From the NCBI GenBank assembly GCA_018806985.1, contig JADANN010000458.1:2294001-2358000 (forward strand): DNA of 64,000 nucleotides, read 5' to 3'. The position numbers and the translations under genes are program-made. Source of the stretch: Angiostrongylus vasorum. Taxonomy: Eukaryota; Nematoda; Chromadorea; Rhabditida; Metastrongylidae. Of this stretch, positions 51,680 to 62,559 are shown piece after piece. Each line of letters starts with the position of its first letter. The stretch's first letter is position 1. The notes beneath the pieces are model-generated. The model saw only the letters and a program-made list of their open reading frames with translations. It searched no databases and had not been told where the DNA came from.

Positions 51680-51800
51680 ATGTTGAGCTTTACACGACGT
51701 TGATAAGGTGTTTATTCGGCTAATGTTCCGACGGTTTCATCAGATCCGATGATCCGAGTCGATGGTCCATAGCAGTTCGTGCTCTCGAGGTGGTGTCTTC
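51680..51800 (-). repeat. Hammerhead-bearing element, subfamily A, stem II deleted
   Basis: TTTACACGACGTTGATAAGG, TTTATTCGGCTAATGTTCCG and the complement of CTGATGA are present. Stem II is shortened and GAAAC is changed to GGAAC. Confidence 0.5.
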
Positions 51801-52857
51801 GTCGAACGTCTAAACTCATTTTCTGTTTTTCCGCCATACTTCGTAGATAGCTTAGCCTTTTATTGAGTTGGTCCAATGATTGCACATGTATATTTTTCGT
51901 ATCTATACAAAATCGTTATCAGTTGTGCGTAGTGCGTAGTTGTGTGTTTGATGAGGAGGGCGGTTAGAGAAGAGTTCCTTCAGTGGTCCTCAACTCTTTC
52001 CGTGTCTGTAACGTAACCATAATGCTGACTATATTACCTTTGGCTTAATTTTTTTAATTGGTCGTATTATTCATACTTTTGAAGGAATGTTTAAATGGTT
52101 GAACATGTGAAGATTAGGATCGATGAAAAGCACGTGTTTTCTCTTGCACTTCCTTACTGTGGGATAAATGTGCCTTCTTTACGTTTCAAGCTTCATTATT
52201 TGATTTAAAATGTTTTTTTCATGTTAGGAACTCTCACCATCAGCTTTCGCTTGATTAATATGCGCGTACTTGCCCTGAATGCAATGGAAAACCTTCTGGA
52301 ATCTCGTTATCCAAATAGTTCAGTTGATGTATACTCAACTATGAACGCACTTTTCAGATTGGAGGCTGAATGTGCTGGTGAATTTTGAGGAAAAAAAAGG
52401 CATCACTTGCAGCTGTGATGGAATGTTTGTGCTTCAGTAGGCCAGTCCGTGCTTGGCAAGAATCATGCACTTTTCAGGCTGTTTCTCTTTAATTTGCCAT
52501 GCAGTTTGTTTTTCGAAACCCCTCCGGATGCAAATGTAGAAAATTAACGCTGTGATGGGTGCAGTAGTTCCACATGATTTACTGTCTGATTCAGAAAGAG
52601 ATTAATCTGATTAGCTTTACTTTGTTTCCATTTCATCGTGCCATTAGGTTAAATAAACGCTTCGAAAGCACACGTGGGAAGGAGTTCTAGTGGTATTCGC
52701 CTATACATGCATGCCTGAGAGTCTATTGAACCTATCTACCATCCATCCTGTCTAGAACGAAAATTTCGAAATCTTACTGATCGGAAGAATATTTGCTGTT
52801 TTGTGTCCATTTCTCTTCTATGAAATTAGCATTTTTTTGGCATAACTTTAGTCCTAT

Positions 52858-53125
52858 GGGCGCGTGTGGCGCAGTGGTTGGAGGCGCCAGTGCGACACAC
52901 ACGTGGAATCGATCTCCACCAAGCCGTCCGTCCCTCCGGGGTCGGCAAATTGGTACCAGACTTGTCTGGGAGGATAGCAGCACTGGCTCGATGCATCGGT
53001 AGGCCACGGCGATTCATTGTAAAGGCCAGATATGCATTCAATCACCTGCAACGATACTTAATGAAGTCGAATGCATGGCGCATCCCTCAGGGATTGATCA
53101 ACGCCGAGAGTTTTTTTATCTTTAG
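52858..53125 (+). repeat. SINE-A copy with internal deletion
   Basis: Very similar to 16868-17150, but lacking about 15-20 bases after the B box (GGAATCGATCTCCACC). Ends ATCAACGCCGAGAG followed by a T run. Confidence 0.88.
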
Positions 53126-53129
53126 TCTT

Positions 53130-56100
53130 AGCTAGGCTTTTCGTACAGCAATATCGGGCTGCTCACATTAGATAATACTGCGGAGGGTACACTCGTTATT
53201 GTACCTAGTACTTCGACACCCAGGAAGGCTCTTTGCTAGGGCAAGGCGGGAAAGCGCTTAGGACAGCTGGTACATCGCTCTCCAGAGATTTTTATAGAAC
53301 GATATGTGCTTTGGAAGATTTGATTAGACTGTGTTGTTGTTACTAATCAAATTCGTCGAGCTCGAAATTTTTTTTGCGCCTGGCCGACACGTCCACTACT
53401 AACGGTTTATTTCTTTACTTACTATGATGTTCACCACTATAATGTCCATACATAATTTGTTGTCAATTTCGAAATTTAATTTCGTTTAATGACTGTAACG
53501 TTGTATTACTAGCTTGGCGGGCACTTCTTAAATTATATAGCATATCTTCACCCATTTTGCGAATCCTTGCACTTCTTTCGGTCTTGCATCCATCAACCAG
53601 GAAAGTGTTCAGATTTGGCTTAGGCTGGAACTTGACGGCTTTGTCTTTCTTATGAATGTTACTAAAAAGTGCTGGAGTGTAAGCAGTTGTGTGCCTGCAA
53701 AGATCAACGTTTTTCCAGACAAGTCTGGTTCTAATTTTTCCGATCTTTTTTTAGAGCTCGACAAAGATGGATCTCGAACGACGCAATGTCTGGGCTATAG
53801 ACAGGAACTAGAACTTGCGAACGTCTCTGTTTACTGACTAACCATTGAGAGCAGTTGCTATTGGGTATCGTCATAATAGATAGCAAAACAGCAGCCAGTT
53901 GATTTGCTTAGACACCCACGGCGACTATTCATCAATCGACGACAGTTCACAGCATAATGTTCAAGAGCTTGAAAATTTTCGCGCTCGTGCGTGTGAGTTC
54001 GGTCCTAGCTGAGCTGACTGGCGGCTATTCTCCCCGCAGCAACTAGAGTTTTCAATGTGTTGATGACATTATGCAAATAGCTATCTCTGCCGTGGAGACA
54101 GCATGGCCGACTGACAAACTTCTACTCGATCAGCTTGGCACGTGTGCGATAATTGATAGAAAGACCATGAGGATGTAATTCAAACGTGGATAGTACTGCG
54201 CATTTACTCTTCGATAATGGAGTGAAGAGAACCTAGTTCCTTCTCAATTTGGCGTTACGCACATCGGATATTCTTCCGTATCTAAGTTCACCATTCTTCA
54301 TTCTCGATGATGTGCAGATTAATGTGGAAACTTTCATACAGCAACCGAGCATGGGCACCAAAGAGGTAAAGTGGAGTTGTGAACGCAATCTCCTCACATT
54401 ACATGGTTGGTGCTGCGACTAGCGACTTACGCTGGTATTTTCAGTCAGGATCTTTCACCAGAATGCCACTCGAAATCAATGCTTACCATTTGTCATTTTT
54501 CTTTTCTTCTTTTTTCTTCACAAGCACTTGTTGTTTTAGTCGCTGGGGGAATCTTTTAAAGTGTTCTTCAGCAATCGCGTTTATGGCGCGCCGTTTGCAC
54601 GAGAAGCGAGGAAAAACTTCAAAAGACCAGTTCCGATGCGGTCTTGCAAATCGTTTGAACCAAAATTGATAATAGCAGATTTTTTGTGAATTACACTCAT
54701 ACGAACTCTTATCCTATTGGTTTTTGTGTCCAGAAGGTTTAATGATGCTGGATGCTCTCGTGTAGAATCTCCTCTGTTGTTCCGACCTATCAGTGTGTGT
54801 TCAACAACGCAATCTGCTTAGGAATTCAGCGGCAGGCGTTTTGTTGTGGGTTCTCTGGATCGGACTGGCGGAAGAAGCAGTGTAGGTGCAGCCGCCCGGA
54901 CGATTCATCAGCATCGATTATAATGCAGAGATGCATGCGCCTGTCATCGTCACAAATTGCAATCGAGCATGTTTAATGTTTTGTCTGTCTTCTCGACAGC
55001 GCCATTCTGCATTGTGTTGTTGTCGATATCCCATATTCCATAAGACCTCTGCGATCGCTTCGCCTTCGTCAAGGGGTATCGCAGTGCTGCAGCGGTCAGT
55101 GGCTGTACTGCCTAGCCTGTAGCAGTTCTACAATGCCGTTCGGCGGCCAGAAACACCGTTTCTGTCCACTACCGAGCCGACCTCTTATGTCCCATCGATT
55201 GTTCGTTAGAAAGCTAATATTGAAACAACATCAGAGGACCTGGTTGGTGCTTTTTGCTGCATCTAGTATTACAGACATAATCCCGTCGTTTTAGTACTTT
55301 TCTTTTCTATAATGTTGCTTTTGAGGAATTTAAGTCATCAAGAAACATCCTCACCAAGAGTAGTGGCGATTTATCAACGATACAGAGGAATATAAATCAT
55401 CTTGTTTTTACCACATGCGTCCACTCCCATATCGATTCTTAGATTTTTTAGCTGTTGCTCACAAACCAGTGTGTGCTGTTAATAACAGAAATAGCTAGTG
55501 AGAAAAGTTATATTTGGATTTTCCCACGTTTTCTGTTTTCGTGTAATCTAATCGTCTGTCTGCTTCGCCTTGTTCAGGTGTTTCCGTTTGTTCCACCCGT
55601 TTTCAGTTCACACATAGATGAAGTGCCGAGTTAGAAGTAGGTTCATAATGGACCAACTTGTACTATAGTGAGCGTTGTTGACGTCGATAGACTCAGGTGG
55701 CGACTGCGAAGAATGAATTGCTGAAAAGAGACATGCTGCCAACTGGTTGCGCTTTTCCGCTCCGTCATTTTCTGTTCTCACGGACGGCTTGCCGTCACCC
55801 CACCACACGCACAGAGAAGCGGGCGGAAGCTGTTCTTGTCCCATCCGTCGTATGATCTCGTTCTTTCAAAATTGCCCTCTTTTTTCGTTTGTATGGTACG
55901 AAATGTTTAAGGATGATGGGTTTTCGAACGTCCCAATTTTAAATACTCAAAGAGTTTTGTATCGAATCGATACTCGGGAATTCTTCGCGGAATGTAGCCA
56001 CTTTGAACAGCCGGCTTTGAAATCGACACTCACTCTATGTAGAAGTCTCGATGTTTCGGTGGATGCAACGCACGTCCACTTCACAAATTCGATTCTCGAG

Positions 56101-56700
56101 TGTCTTTAGGATTTCGTCTTAAAGCGCACCCATTCCGTCCTTCTGAGGTTTCTCTGGGTGCGGTTTGTCACCACGTCCTCATCCTTTTGCTCTCCCGATC
56201 GATTTACTTCACAATGCTCACTCGACGAGCTCTAATTCTAGTAACTAGATGGTAGGTTCCCGCTGCTTCAGCTTCAATCTCTTATGCTGAAGCTGTTTTC
56301 CTTCTCGACGCCTCCGCTCTCACTGCTGCCACTGACAAGCGAATGAGAATTTTCATCCAGCAGTCTGGTTACTAGGAAGCACAAGATGTATATTTCTGCA
56401 TAGGAATGGAATAGTGAGGTTTTTTCTGGGGATATTCCATAAGAAGAATCCAAACTTATAGGAAATAAACTATTTCTGAAGCAGCTATGAAGGAAAAAAG
56501 CACTCCTCGGAGAGCGTAACAGTATGTTAAGAACGAATGAAATCAAATAGCTTATCAATGGAAGGATCCATATTGACTACTCAAAGAGTTTTCGTTCTGG
56601 ATAAAGAGGAGATGTCGGAATTGTTGGTCGAACTTCTTTGTTGGTTTCTTGTTAGCGCTTTAACTGAACAGTAACGAGAAACTTGAGCTAAACGTAGGGT
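53130..56700. other. No supported gene
   Basis: A very diverged SINE-A-like piece may lie at 53717-53840 (CCAGACAAGTCTGGTTC). GC-richer short frames at 54830-55130 and 55747-56109 are open but unrecognised. Confidence 0.4.
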
Positions 56701-56708
56701 AAGCCGAC

Positions 56709-57218
56709 ATGAAGTCGAAAACCACCGAAGACGTCGGCTTTAGCGCCAAGTTTTTTATCAGCGAAACCTCTCTTGGGACTCACCTGCTTTGGCCTATTAT
56801 ACCATTCGTTTCGGGTCTTATCTTTACAGGACTAAGCATTTTAATTGAATGTGCTTCTATTAGCGTCTTGGTCTCATGTGTTTTAGAGTCTTTCCTTATT
56901 TTTGGCTCACAATTTTCATCACCTGTTTTCGAAAAGTTTTGTTACTTCCAGCATTATTCATTCTTTCATACCTTCTCAAAGCATTGTCCTATACTTTTTA
57001 TCTTCTATCATGCATGGTTATCACACAGAATCAACAAGAAATTTCCTTTTGCTGCACTGATCACTCTGAAGGAATGGAAGTTTCGTAAGGGTTACTTTGC
57101 TGCTATTTTCTCTGATAACACAAAAAAATTAGAGTTTACACACAACGCTGCCAATGCTAACATCAGTATGGAGCGCAAAGGAAATATGCTTAGAAAGACA
57201 GCGAATCTGAAGGAATAA
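56709..57218 (+). other. Open frame of 169 codons with hydrophobic stretches
   Basis: The longest ATG-started frame outside the two named genes. Residues about 25-75 are hydrophobic (for example LLWPIIPFVSGLIFTGLSIL), which could be two membrane segments, and the C-terminal third is basic. Codon use is AT-rich like the neighbouring DNA, with no promoter, splice or polyadenylation context. It may be chance. I recognise no family. Confidence 0.2.
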
Positions 57219-57736
57219 CTAAGCATTGGTTAAACCGCTTCATGTCAGTTATGTAGTGGTTAAGACAGTTTGTAGGTGGCTTGATGGTGTTTTTCAAGAT
57301 CACCTATACAAAGTGTTCTTTAAGTTCGTTAGGTACTCACGCTGATATCTCTGATGTAACATCTTTTATCGAGAACAAGTGTGGAAAGATGAACTACTAT
57401 GATTGGACTTCTCATTTTTACGTCATGGATATAGTTTAAACAAACTGTCAGCAAATATTTTTGAACTTCTATGGTAAATTTAAACTGTTGGAAAGGCGTT
57501 CAAACCTTAATGTCCAAGTGTATAGCCTTCTTATCGTTAATTACTAAGTTTTAAGTTCAATTATTAAGCAGTTACAGTTTTTTTTAGCCCGTTTGGTGGG
57601 TGTTTAGTGGCTTTGTTATGAGGGCCATTTTGTAGCACTCGGTTTCTCAATTTTGTTCCTCACTTGGTAGCCTTACATGTTCTCAGGATGACGTATAATC
57701 AGAAAAATCCTACTGAATTATGGATACCTCTATGCC

Positions 57737-57848
57737 GTCACTTTTACATTTACTGCCTATTCTTTTTAATAGCAGGGTAGTACGTGAATGTATGTTTCAC
57801 CTACTACCCTGCTATTAAAAAAGAAACCGTAGTAAATAGAAGTGATGA
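57737..57848. repeat. Inverted repeat of SINE-B tail fragments
   Basis: Arms at 57737-57788 and 57796-57848 share AATAGCAGGGTAGTA and its complement around an 8-base spacer. The arms resemble the 3' end of SINE-B, and the pair abuts a SINE-B copy. Confidence 0.65.
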
Positions 57849-57852
57849 CATT

Positions 57853-58110
57853 GTATTTATACCCACGTCTTCAGCTTAACTGGGTTCAGTGCCGATTTGT
57901 GTTCCCTAGATCTATCCCGCTGACGGGTGATTGCTGGTAGCACCAGTAGGTCGACAACACGGCTGAGAGAAAGGCGAAACGAACGACTCGCATGGTGCGA
58001 TGACGAACGCGTTAGCACACGGAAAGGGTAATAGCGTTCTCGATCCCCACCGCACATACCAGCGGCCCAGAGTTTTGCAAATATCTCTGCATCATTATGG
58101 TTGCTGATAC
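57853..58110 (+). repeat. SINE-B copy, variant tRNA-like block
   Basis: TCAGCTTAACTGGGTTCAG, CTGACGGGTGATTGCTGG, then the variant block CGCATGGTGCGATGACG and GTTCTCGATCCCCACC as B box, followed by AGTTTTGCAAATATCTC. The same variant occurs in the inverted pair at 35655-36080. Confidence 0.75.
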
Positions 58111-58189
58111 CACTGCTGTCAGTAGTACTTGATTCGACAGGGGAAGCAGTGGCAGCTTTGGAATAGAATCGAGAAGGAGCACCGTTGGT

Positions 58190-58500
58190 GCCAAATTGTT
58201 GACCGGAGATTGTCCAAGAAAACCAACGACCAAGTGTTACTTGATCGAAAGCAGCGAGTCCATGCGACCGTGCGGACTTGGCGCATTACCGCGGCATGAG
58301 CTGGTGAGCGTCGTGCAATGCCGCCCGCGCACATTGGCAGTCAGGGCGACCCGCTCCGTGCTCTGCCCGCCCGCCCGCCTGTGCGGGCCCAGTCGCTCGC
58401 ACCCGCTTGCGACGACGTTCATTTCACGGCTGTTGTCGATGCCCACCAATGCGGGTTCGTTTGCACGCTTAAGCGCCCATCAACGTATCCTCGGAACTGC
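58190..58500. other. CpG-rich patch, possible promoter or first exon
   Basis: Strong local GC and CpG enrichment (for example CCCGCCCGCCCGCC at 58367-58380) in otherwise AT-rich DNA, much like the 5' end of cmk-1. On + an ATG at 58260 leads to a GTGAGC donor-like site 41 bases later. On minus an ATG near 58264 leads to a GTAAC site. Neither is linked to further exons. Confidence 0.3.
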
Positions 58501-59339
58501 GTAGTTCCTCAATTTTTCAATGACCACTGAACGACCTGAACGAGCGCAGAGTTCGCTTGACACTCAGAGTGCACTTCTCAATGCGATTGTTGAAGGGAAC
58601 TTGAAATTCTCAACAATCGTAGTAAAAAGGTGCAAACGACCAGTTAGCCGGTTCCCTCGTTTGTTTGGCGGGTTTTTCTGTTTAGAGTATGCCCTTATTT
58701 AATCGTCGCTTTCTGTGAACACTTCTTTTTTGCGGCTTAGCGTCAGGTTTTTGAGTTGAAGTCTTTCTCATGGCTTTCAAGTTTTAGCTTTCCTCATCTC
58801 GTCGGGATTTGATTTGATGTGGAGCTCATTCACACATGGAAGTTTTTTCGTTCTGAAGAGACGTTTCAATTCATTGTGCTTTCATTTCCAACGAAGATAT
58901 ATCCATAATGAAATCTCTTTACACCATCTGCACTCATTACTTATACATTGTACTTCGCCATCATTACGGTATTCCAGTCGTACATTTATAGTTATAGTCA
59001 TCACAATCGTAATCATATATTTTTTTCACTCGTTCTTTTCTCTATCTATGAAGATCCTGTCAGTGTCATGTCGCACCTTTCTGTTCGATACTGCCAGCAG
59101 TCAAACCGCTGTGCTTCCACCTCAGGTGATAAAGAGAAGGACGTCCTGTCGGGTGGAATGTTCTGTTTCTAAGCAACTGCTACTGCTGAACTACTTATTC
59201 CTTCTTCATTATTAAAAACGTCTGCTTCCGTCGAATATTTGGAAGAAGCGGCAAATATTTAAGCAACCTCCTACTGCTTCCTCTGTTAATCTTCCTATCG
59301 GTTTAATTTTGCTGTTTTTTATTTAATCGCTTATTACTT

Positions 59340-59525
59340 TAATTCTTGTTGAGCTTGACTGACCTGACTGATTGACTCTGACCTTGACCCTTCGAGGCTT
59401 TGAGGAAGGTGAAATCCGCCGAAAGGTCAGTTTGTTCGTGAATAAAGAAGTAAAATAAGACCTCATGTTTGCTCAACAAGAATGTAAAGGATTGTTCGAC
59501 CAATGCCAAGGTTAATAGGAAGTTG
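59340..59525 (+). repeat. Decayed hammerhead-bearing element, subfamily B, + strand
   Basis: AGGCTTTGAGGAAGGTGAA with CCGCCGAAAGGTCAG shows the core with two changes (CTGAGGA to TTGAGGA, GAAAC to GAAAG). The flank ends CCTCATGTTTGCTCAACAAG as in 43430-43445. Confidence 0.5.
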
Positions 59526-59773
59526 GTTTTGGGAATTACTACTTATTACTTTGTTTGTTTTCTAACATATTCCTCCGTTCTCAATCCAGAGCTTGTCCGT
59601 CGTCGTTGCTGTGTGTTCTTTTGCACACCGATAACGTTATTCACCGTTTTATTTCGTTTCAAACTGGTATTAACTAGCTTTCGTTTGTATCATCATCACG
59701 TTTTTTTGGATGAGAACGTCCTTAAGACAGGAAGCTGTTCAACCATGTTCATTTTTCGTGAAAGTACTTAGTC

Positions 59774-59778
<5 letters not shown>

Positions 59779-59854
<76 letters not shown>
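59779..59854 (+). repeat. (TA)n microsatellite
   Basis: About 38 uninterrupted TA units. Confidence 0.97.
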
Positions 59855-59855
<1 letters not shown>

Positions 59856-60230
59856 TTAAATACTTAGACGGCCCATCCTCATTGGTTGTGCGAGCCCCAG
59901 CATATTTTCCATCTTTCGGAGTTTTGCTGGTTTATCCGTTGTGTTTCCCTGGAGTCCCGAGGTTAGCCTGATCGAAGTCTGCCCCAAGTCGTCAACACCA
60001 CCATCACTGGCAGTTGCCACCATTGTGGATCAGAGGGAGATTTGCCACCATGCGGCTGGCTTGATACAAGGACGGTGGTGGATCTTAATATCGGTTTATT
60101 CTTAACTGGGCTTCCTGATGGAAACGCCGGACTCAGCTTGGGAGACCCTGCCTTGAGGATGAATCCCCCCCGCTTTACATCGCAGCAAAGGAACAGCTCC
60201 CAGTCACGATGAGGTGGTAAACCATTAAGA

Positions 60231-60232
<2 letters not shown>
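59855..60232. mobile_element. 378-bp insert between two TA microsatellites, possible mobile element
   Basis: A GC-richer unit sits exactly between two long TA tracts, as if inserted into one. The minus strand is open from 60409 to 59963 across the right TA tract and most of the insert, for example WWQLPVMVVLTTWGRLRSG. No terminal inverted repeat or known domain is visible. It may be a retroelement fragment. Confidence 0.35.

Positions 60233-60281
<49 letters not shown>
60233..60281 (+). repeat. (AT)n microsatellite
   Basis: About 24 AT units. Confidence 0.97.
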
Positions 60282-60282
<1 letters not shown>

Positions 60283-60299
60283 GAGTACACATGTATATA

Positions 60300-62360
60300 T
60301 TCGATTCTGAGCTCCTTTTTGTTTTCAGGGTTGACGATTGAGTTTGATTTTCATTAGGCTCGGAATTGATGATGAAGTTCTTGCATTCTTTTGTAGTTCG
60401 ACACGACATTGCTTATGTAACATTTATTTCGCTTCGACCAACGTCTCAGAGGAATTCTTCTTCTTCAAGGTTAAACGATATTTACTTGCAGCCCGACTGA
60501 TCTAATTTTTTTCGTAAGTTCATGAGAGTGAAAGTGCGGTATCTAATTTTCCCTCACGTAAGGACCAGTTTTGCAAACGCCTGTCCCTGTTGTCATTTGC
60601 TTCAAAGAAAAATAAATAAAAGAAGAAATGACCGCCTTCGTCGAGCTTCACACAAATGTCACTGGTCTTAAATGATGGCTGTAAAAGTGAACTACATACC
60701 TATATTCCCTACGTTCGCATCCACATTCAAGTGAACTCAGCAGTCGTTTCATTTGCTTAGAAAGCTGTCAGCTAAATAACAATCGATACGTCGCACTTGA
60801 TTTCAGTGATTTTCATAGAAGTCGGTGAGTGTCTGTGATGGTTCGAAGTCTTAAGAAATTCGCTCTTCTACTGCGATGACAATCCGGGTGTTCCTAGTGG
60901 ACTTGAGTCTTTTCGGACCTGTCAGTGGTGAATCAGCACATTGACGACGTTGGCAGCAAGTCGAAACTCGCGATTCCTTGCATACGTTCACTTTAAGCGA
61001 TGAGCTCATTACGTTGTTCATTTAATTACGCGTTCAATGACGCTTAGCGCTTACCATCTCACCTTATGTGCTAAATAAATGCTGAAACGTCCTGTCTTAT
61101 GTCGAATGTTACGTTGAGAACTTTACTGTGAGGATCTTTAAATATTTAATTAATTACGTTACATAATAATATCGCCCTTCCTTGCCTTAGAGAAGGTGAA
61201 GAGCAATCAGAATTATCGAATGCGCTATCGAGTGGGTCATACCAGGGGTGTCACACATCGCTGAGGGGTTAAAAGTCTTCCAGGTAATGCTCACAATCTA
61301 GGATTAGATACACCATCGGACAACAACAACAACATGTGGACAAGGACAGTCAAAGTTATTTTTTTTGCGGAACATTAAGCGCACAGAAGGGCTACCATCG
61401 ATTAGGTGGTCAGAAATCTGCACGAGCTCTCTAGGAGAAAACATGGTTCTGTTCGAGTCCCTAGAGTGAGCGGAATCAGCTGAACTGTTCTTACATGTGG
61501 CAGAGACAAATTGATAATCTACTGGAGCACTTTTTATGTTATTTGACGAAGGGGGGAACAAATAGTGCAGGTTGTTTTATTTTAAAAAAATGTTCTTTCA
61601 AGTGCTAAGCGATCGAAGTTCTCCGATGCTGAGATACTTCTACAACGGAGTCTCGACTTTCCGTCCAACTTCGTTTAGAGACTTTTAGGTTTTATCTCTT
61701 TATTAGCCTACATCTACCACCCTAGATCGAATTTTTTTTCGACCTCTATCACAGCAGTCGAATTTCAGAACGGCGCATCGGCACTCGTTGCTTCCACTTT
61801 TACGAGAAAACATCAATTCCTCACTTTCCTTTCACCACATCCCTTTTGGAACGATGCTGGTTTCTCGGCAATTACTGATATTTTTTGTCAGTAGAGCGTT
61901 TCTAATCTTGTAGGTGCAATGGAGTAAACCGTCGCTGTGGCGAGTTTTAGGTGAGTGGTTCTGATCCCGTTCCAGTAACGTGCTATGCGAGTTTTGATTT
62001 GAATCCCTCTCGTCTTTAGTTTGGTCATAGATGGCGACGCATAGCTTGCGAAATATTGAAGCTAGGTGTTGTAAGGTAAATTTTTTTTCTGGAGGCGTGA
62101 GGTATCCAGTATCCTAGATGCGCCATTTCCTCGTTGTCACCAGAGACAGTGCCTGACCTTTGTTGATGAAAAGATCATTAGCCGCCATGCAATCGACTTG
62201 TTACCATGACGCAGGTGATTTTTTGGAATTGATTGAGCAAAGTTTCAGAATGGCAATGTCGAATTCCTTTTCAGATTGATGTTGTTAAATAATGAAAACA
62301 CTTATGTTTCCCACTTTGGTGAAAATCTTTTGAAGAGGTTTATTTACTTACATGATCTTA
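60300..62360. other. No recognised gene or repeat
   Basis: AT-rich DNA with only short open frames. Confidence 0.5.
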
Positions 62361-62369
62361 TAAACTGAT

Positions 62370-62452
62370 TGTTTAACTGATGCGAGGTTGCTATAGGTTT
62401 TCGTTATCGTCGTCGTCGTTGTTGCTGTTGTTGTTGTTGTTGTTGTTGTTGC

Positions 62453-62484
<32 letters not shown>

Positions 62485-62540
62485 GTGTTGTTGATCGATG
62501 GCTGACGTTTCCGCTATTTCGCTTTGCTCAGAGCCGTCGA
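62370..62540 (-). repeat. Hammerhead-bearing element interrupted by a GTT microsatellite
   Basis: TTTAACTGATGCGAGGTTG is followed by a GTT/GCT trinucleotide run (62405-62481) and then the minus-strand core GGCU, CUGAGCA, hairpin, GAAAC, GUC, AGCC. One core base is changed (CUGANGA to CUGAGCA). The microsatellite lies exactly in the spacer between flank and core. Confidence 0.5.
62405..62481 (+). repeat. (GTT)n trinucleotide repeat
   Basis: Mostly GTT units with a few GCT and GTC. On the minus strand it reads as a glutamine run in an otherwise unsupported frame. Confidence 0.95.
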
Positions 62541-62559
62541 GTGGGACCCACTTTTGAAT

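Noticed and set aside
59963..60409. Single 148-codon minus-strand gene
   Set aside because: Its middle is the translation of an AT microsatellite (alternating I and Y). Only the insert is of interest.
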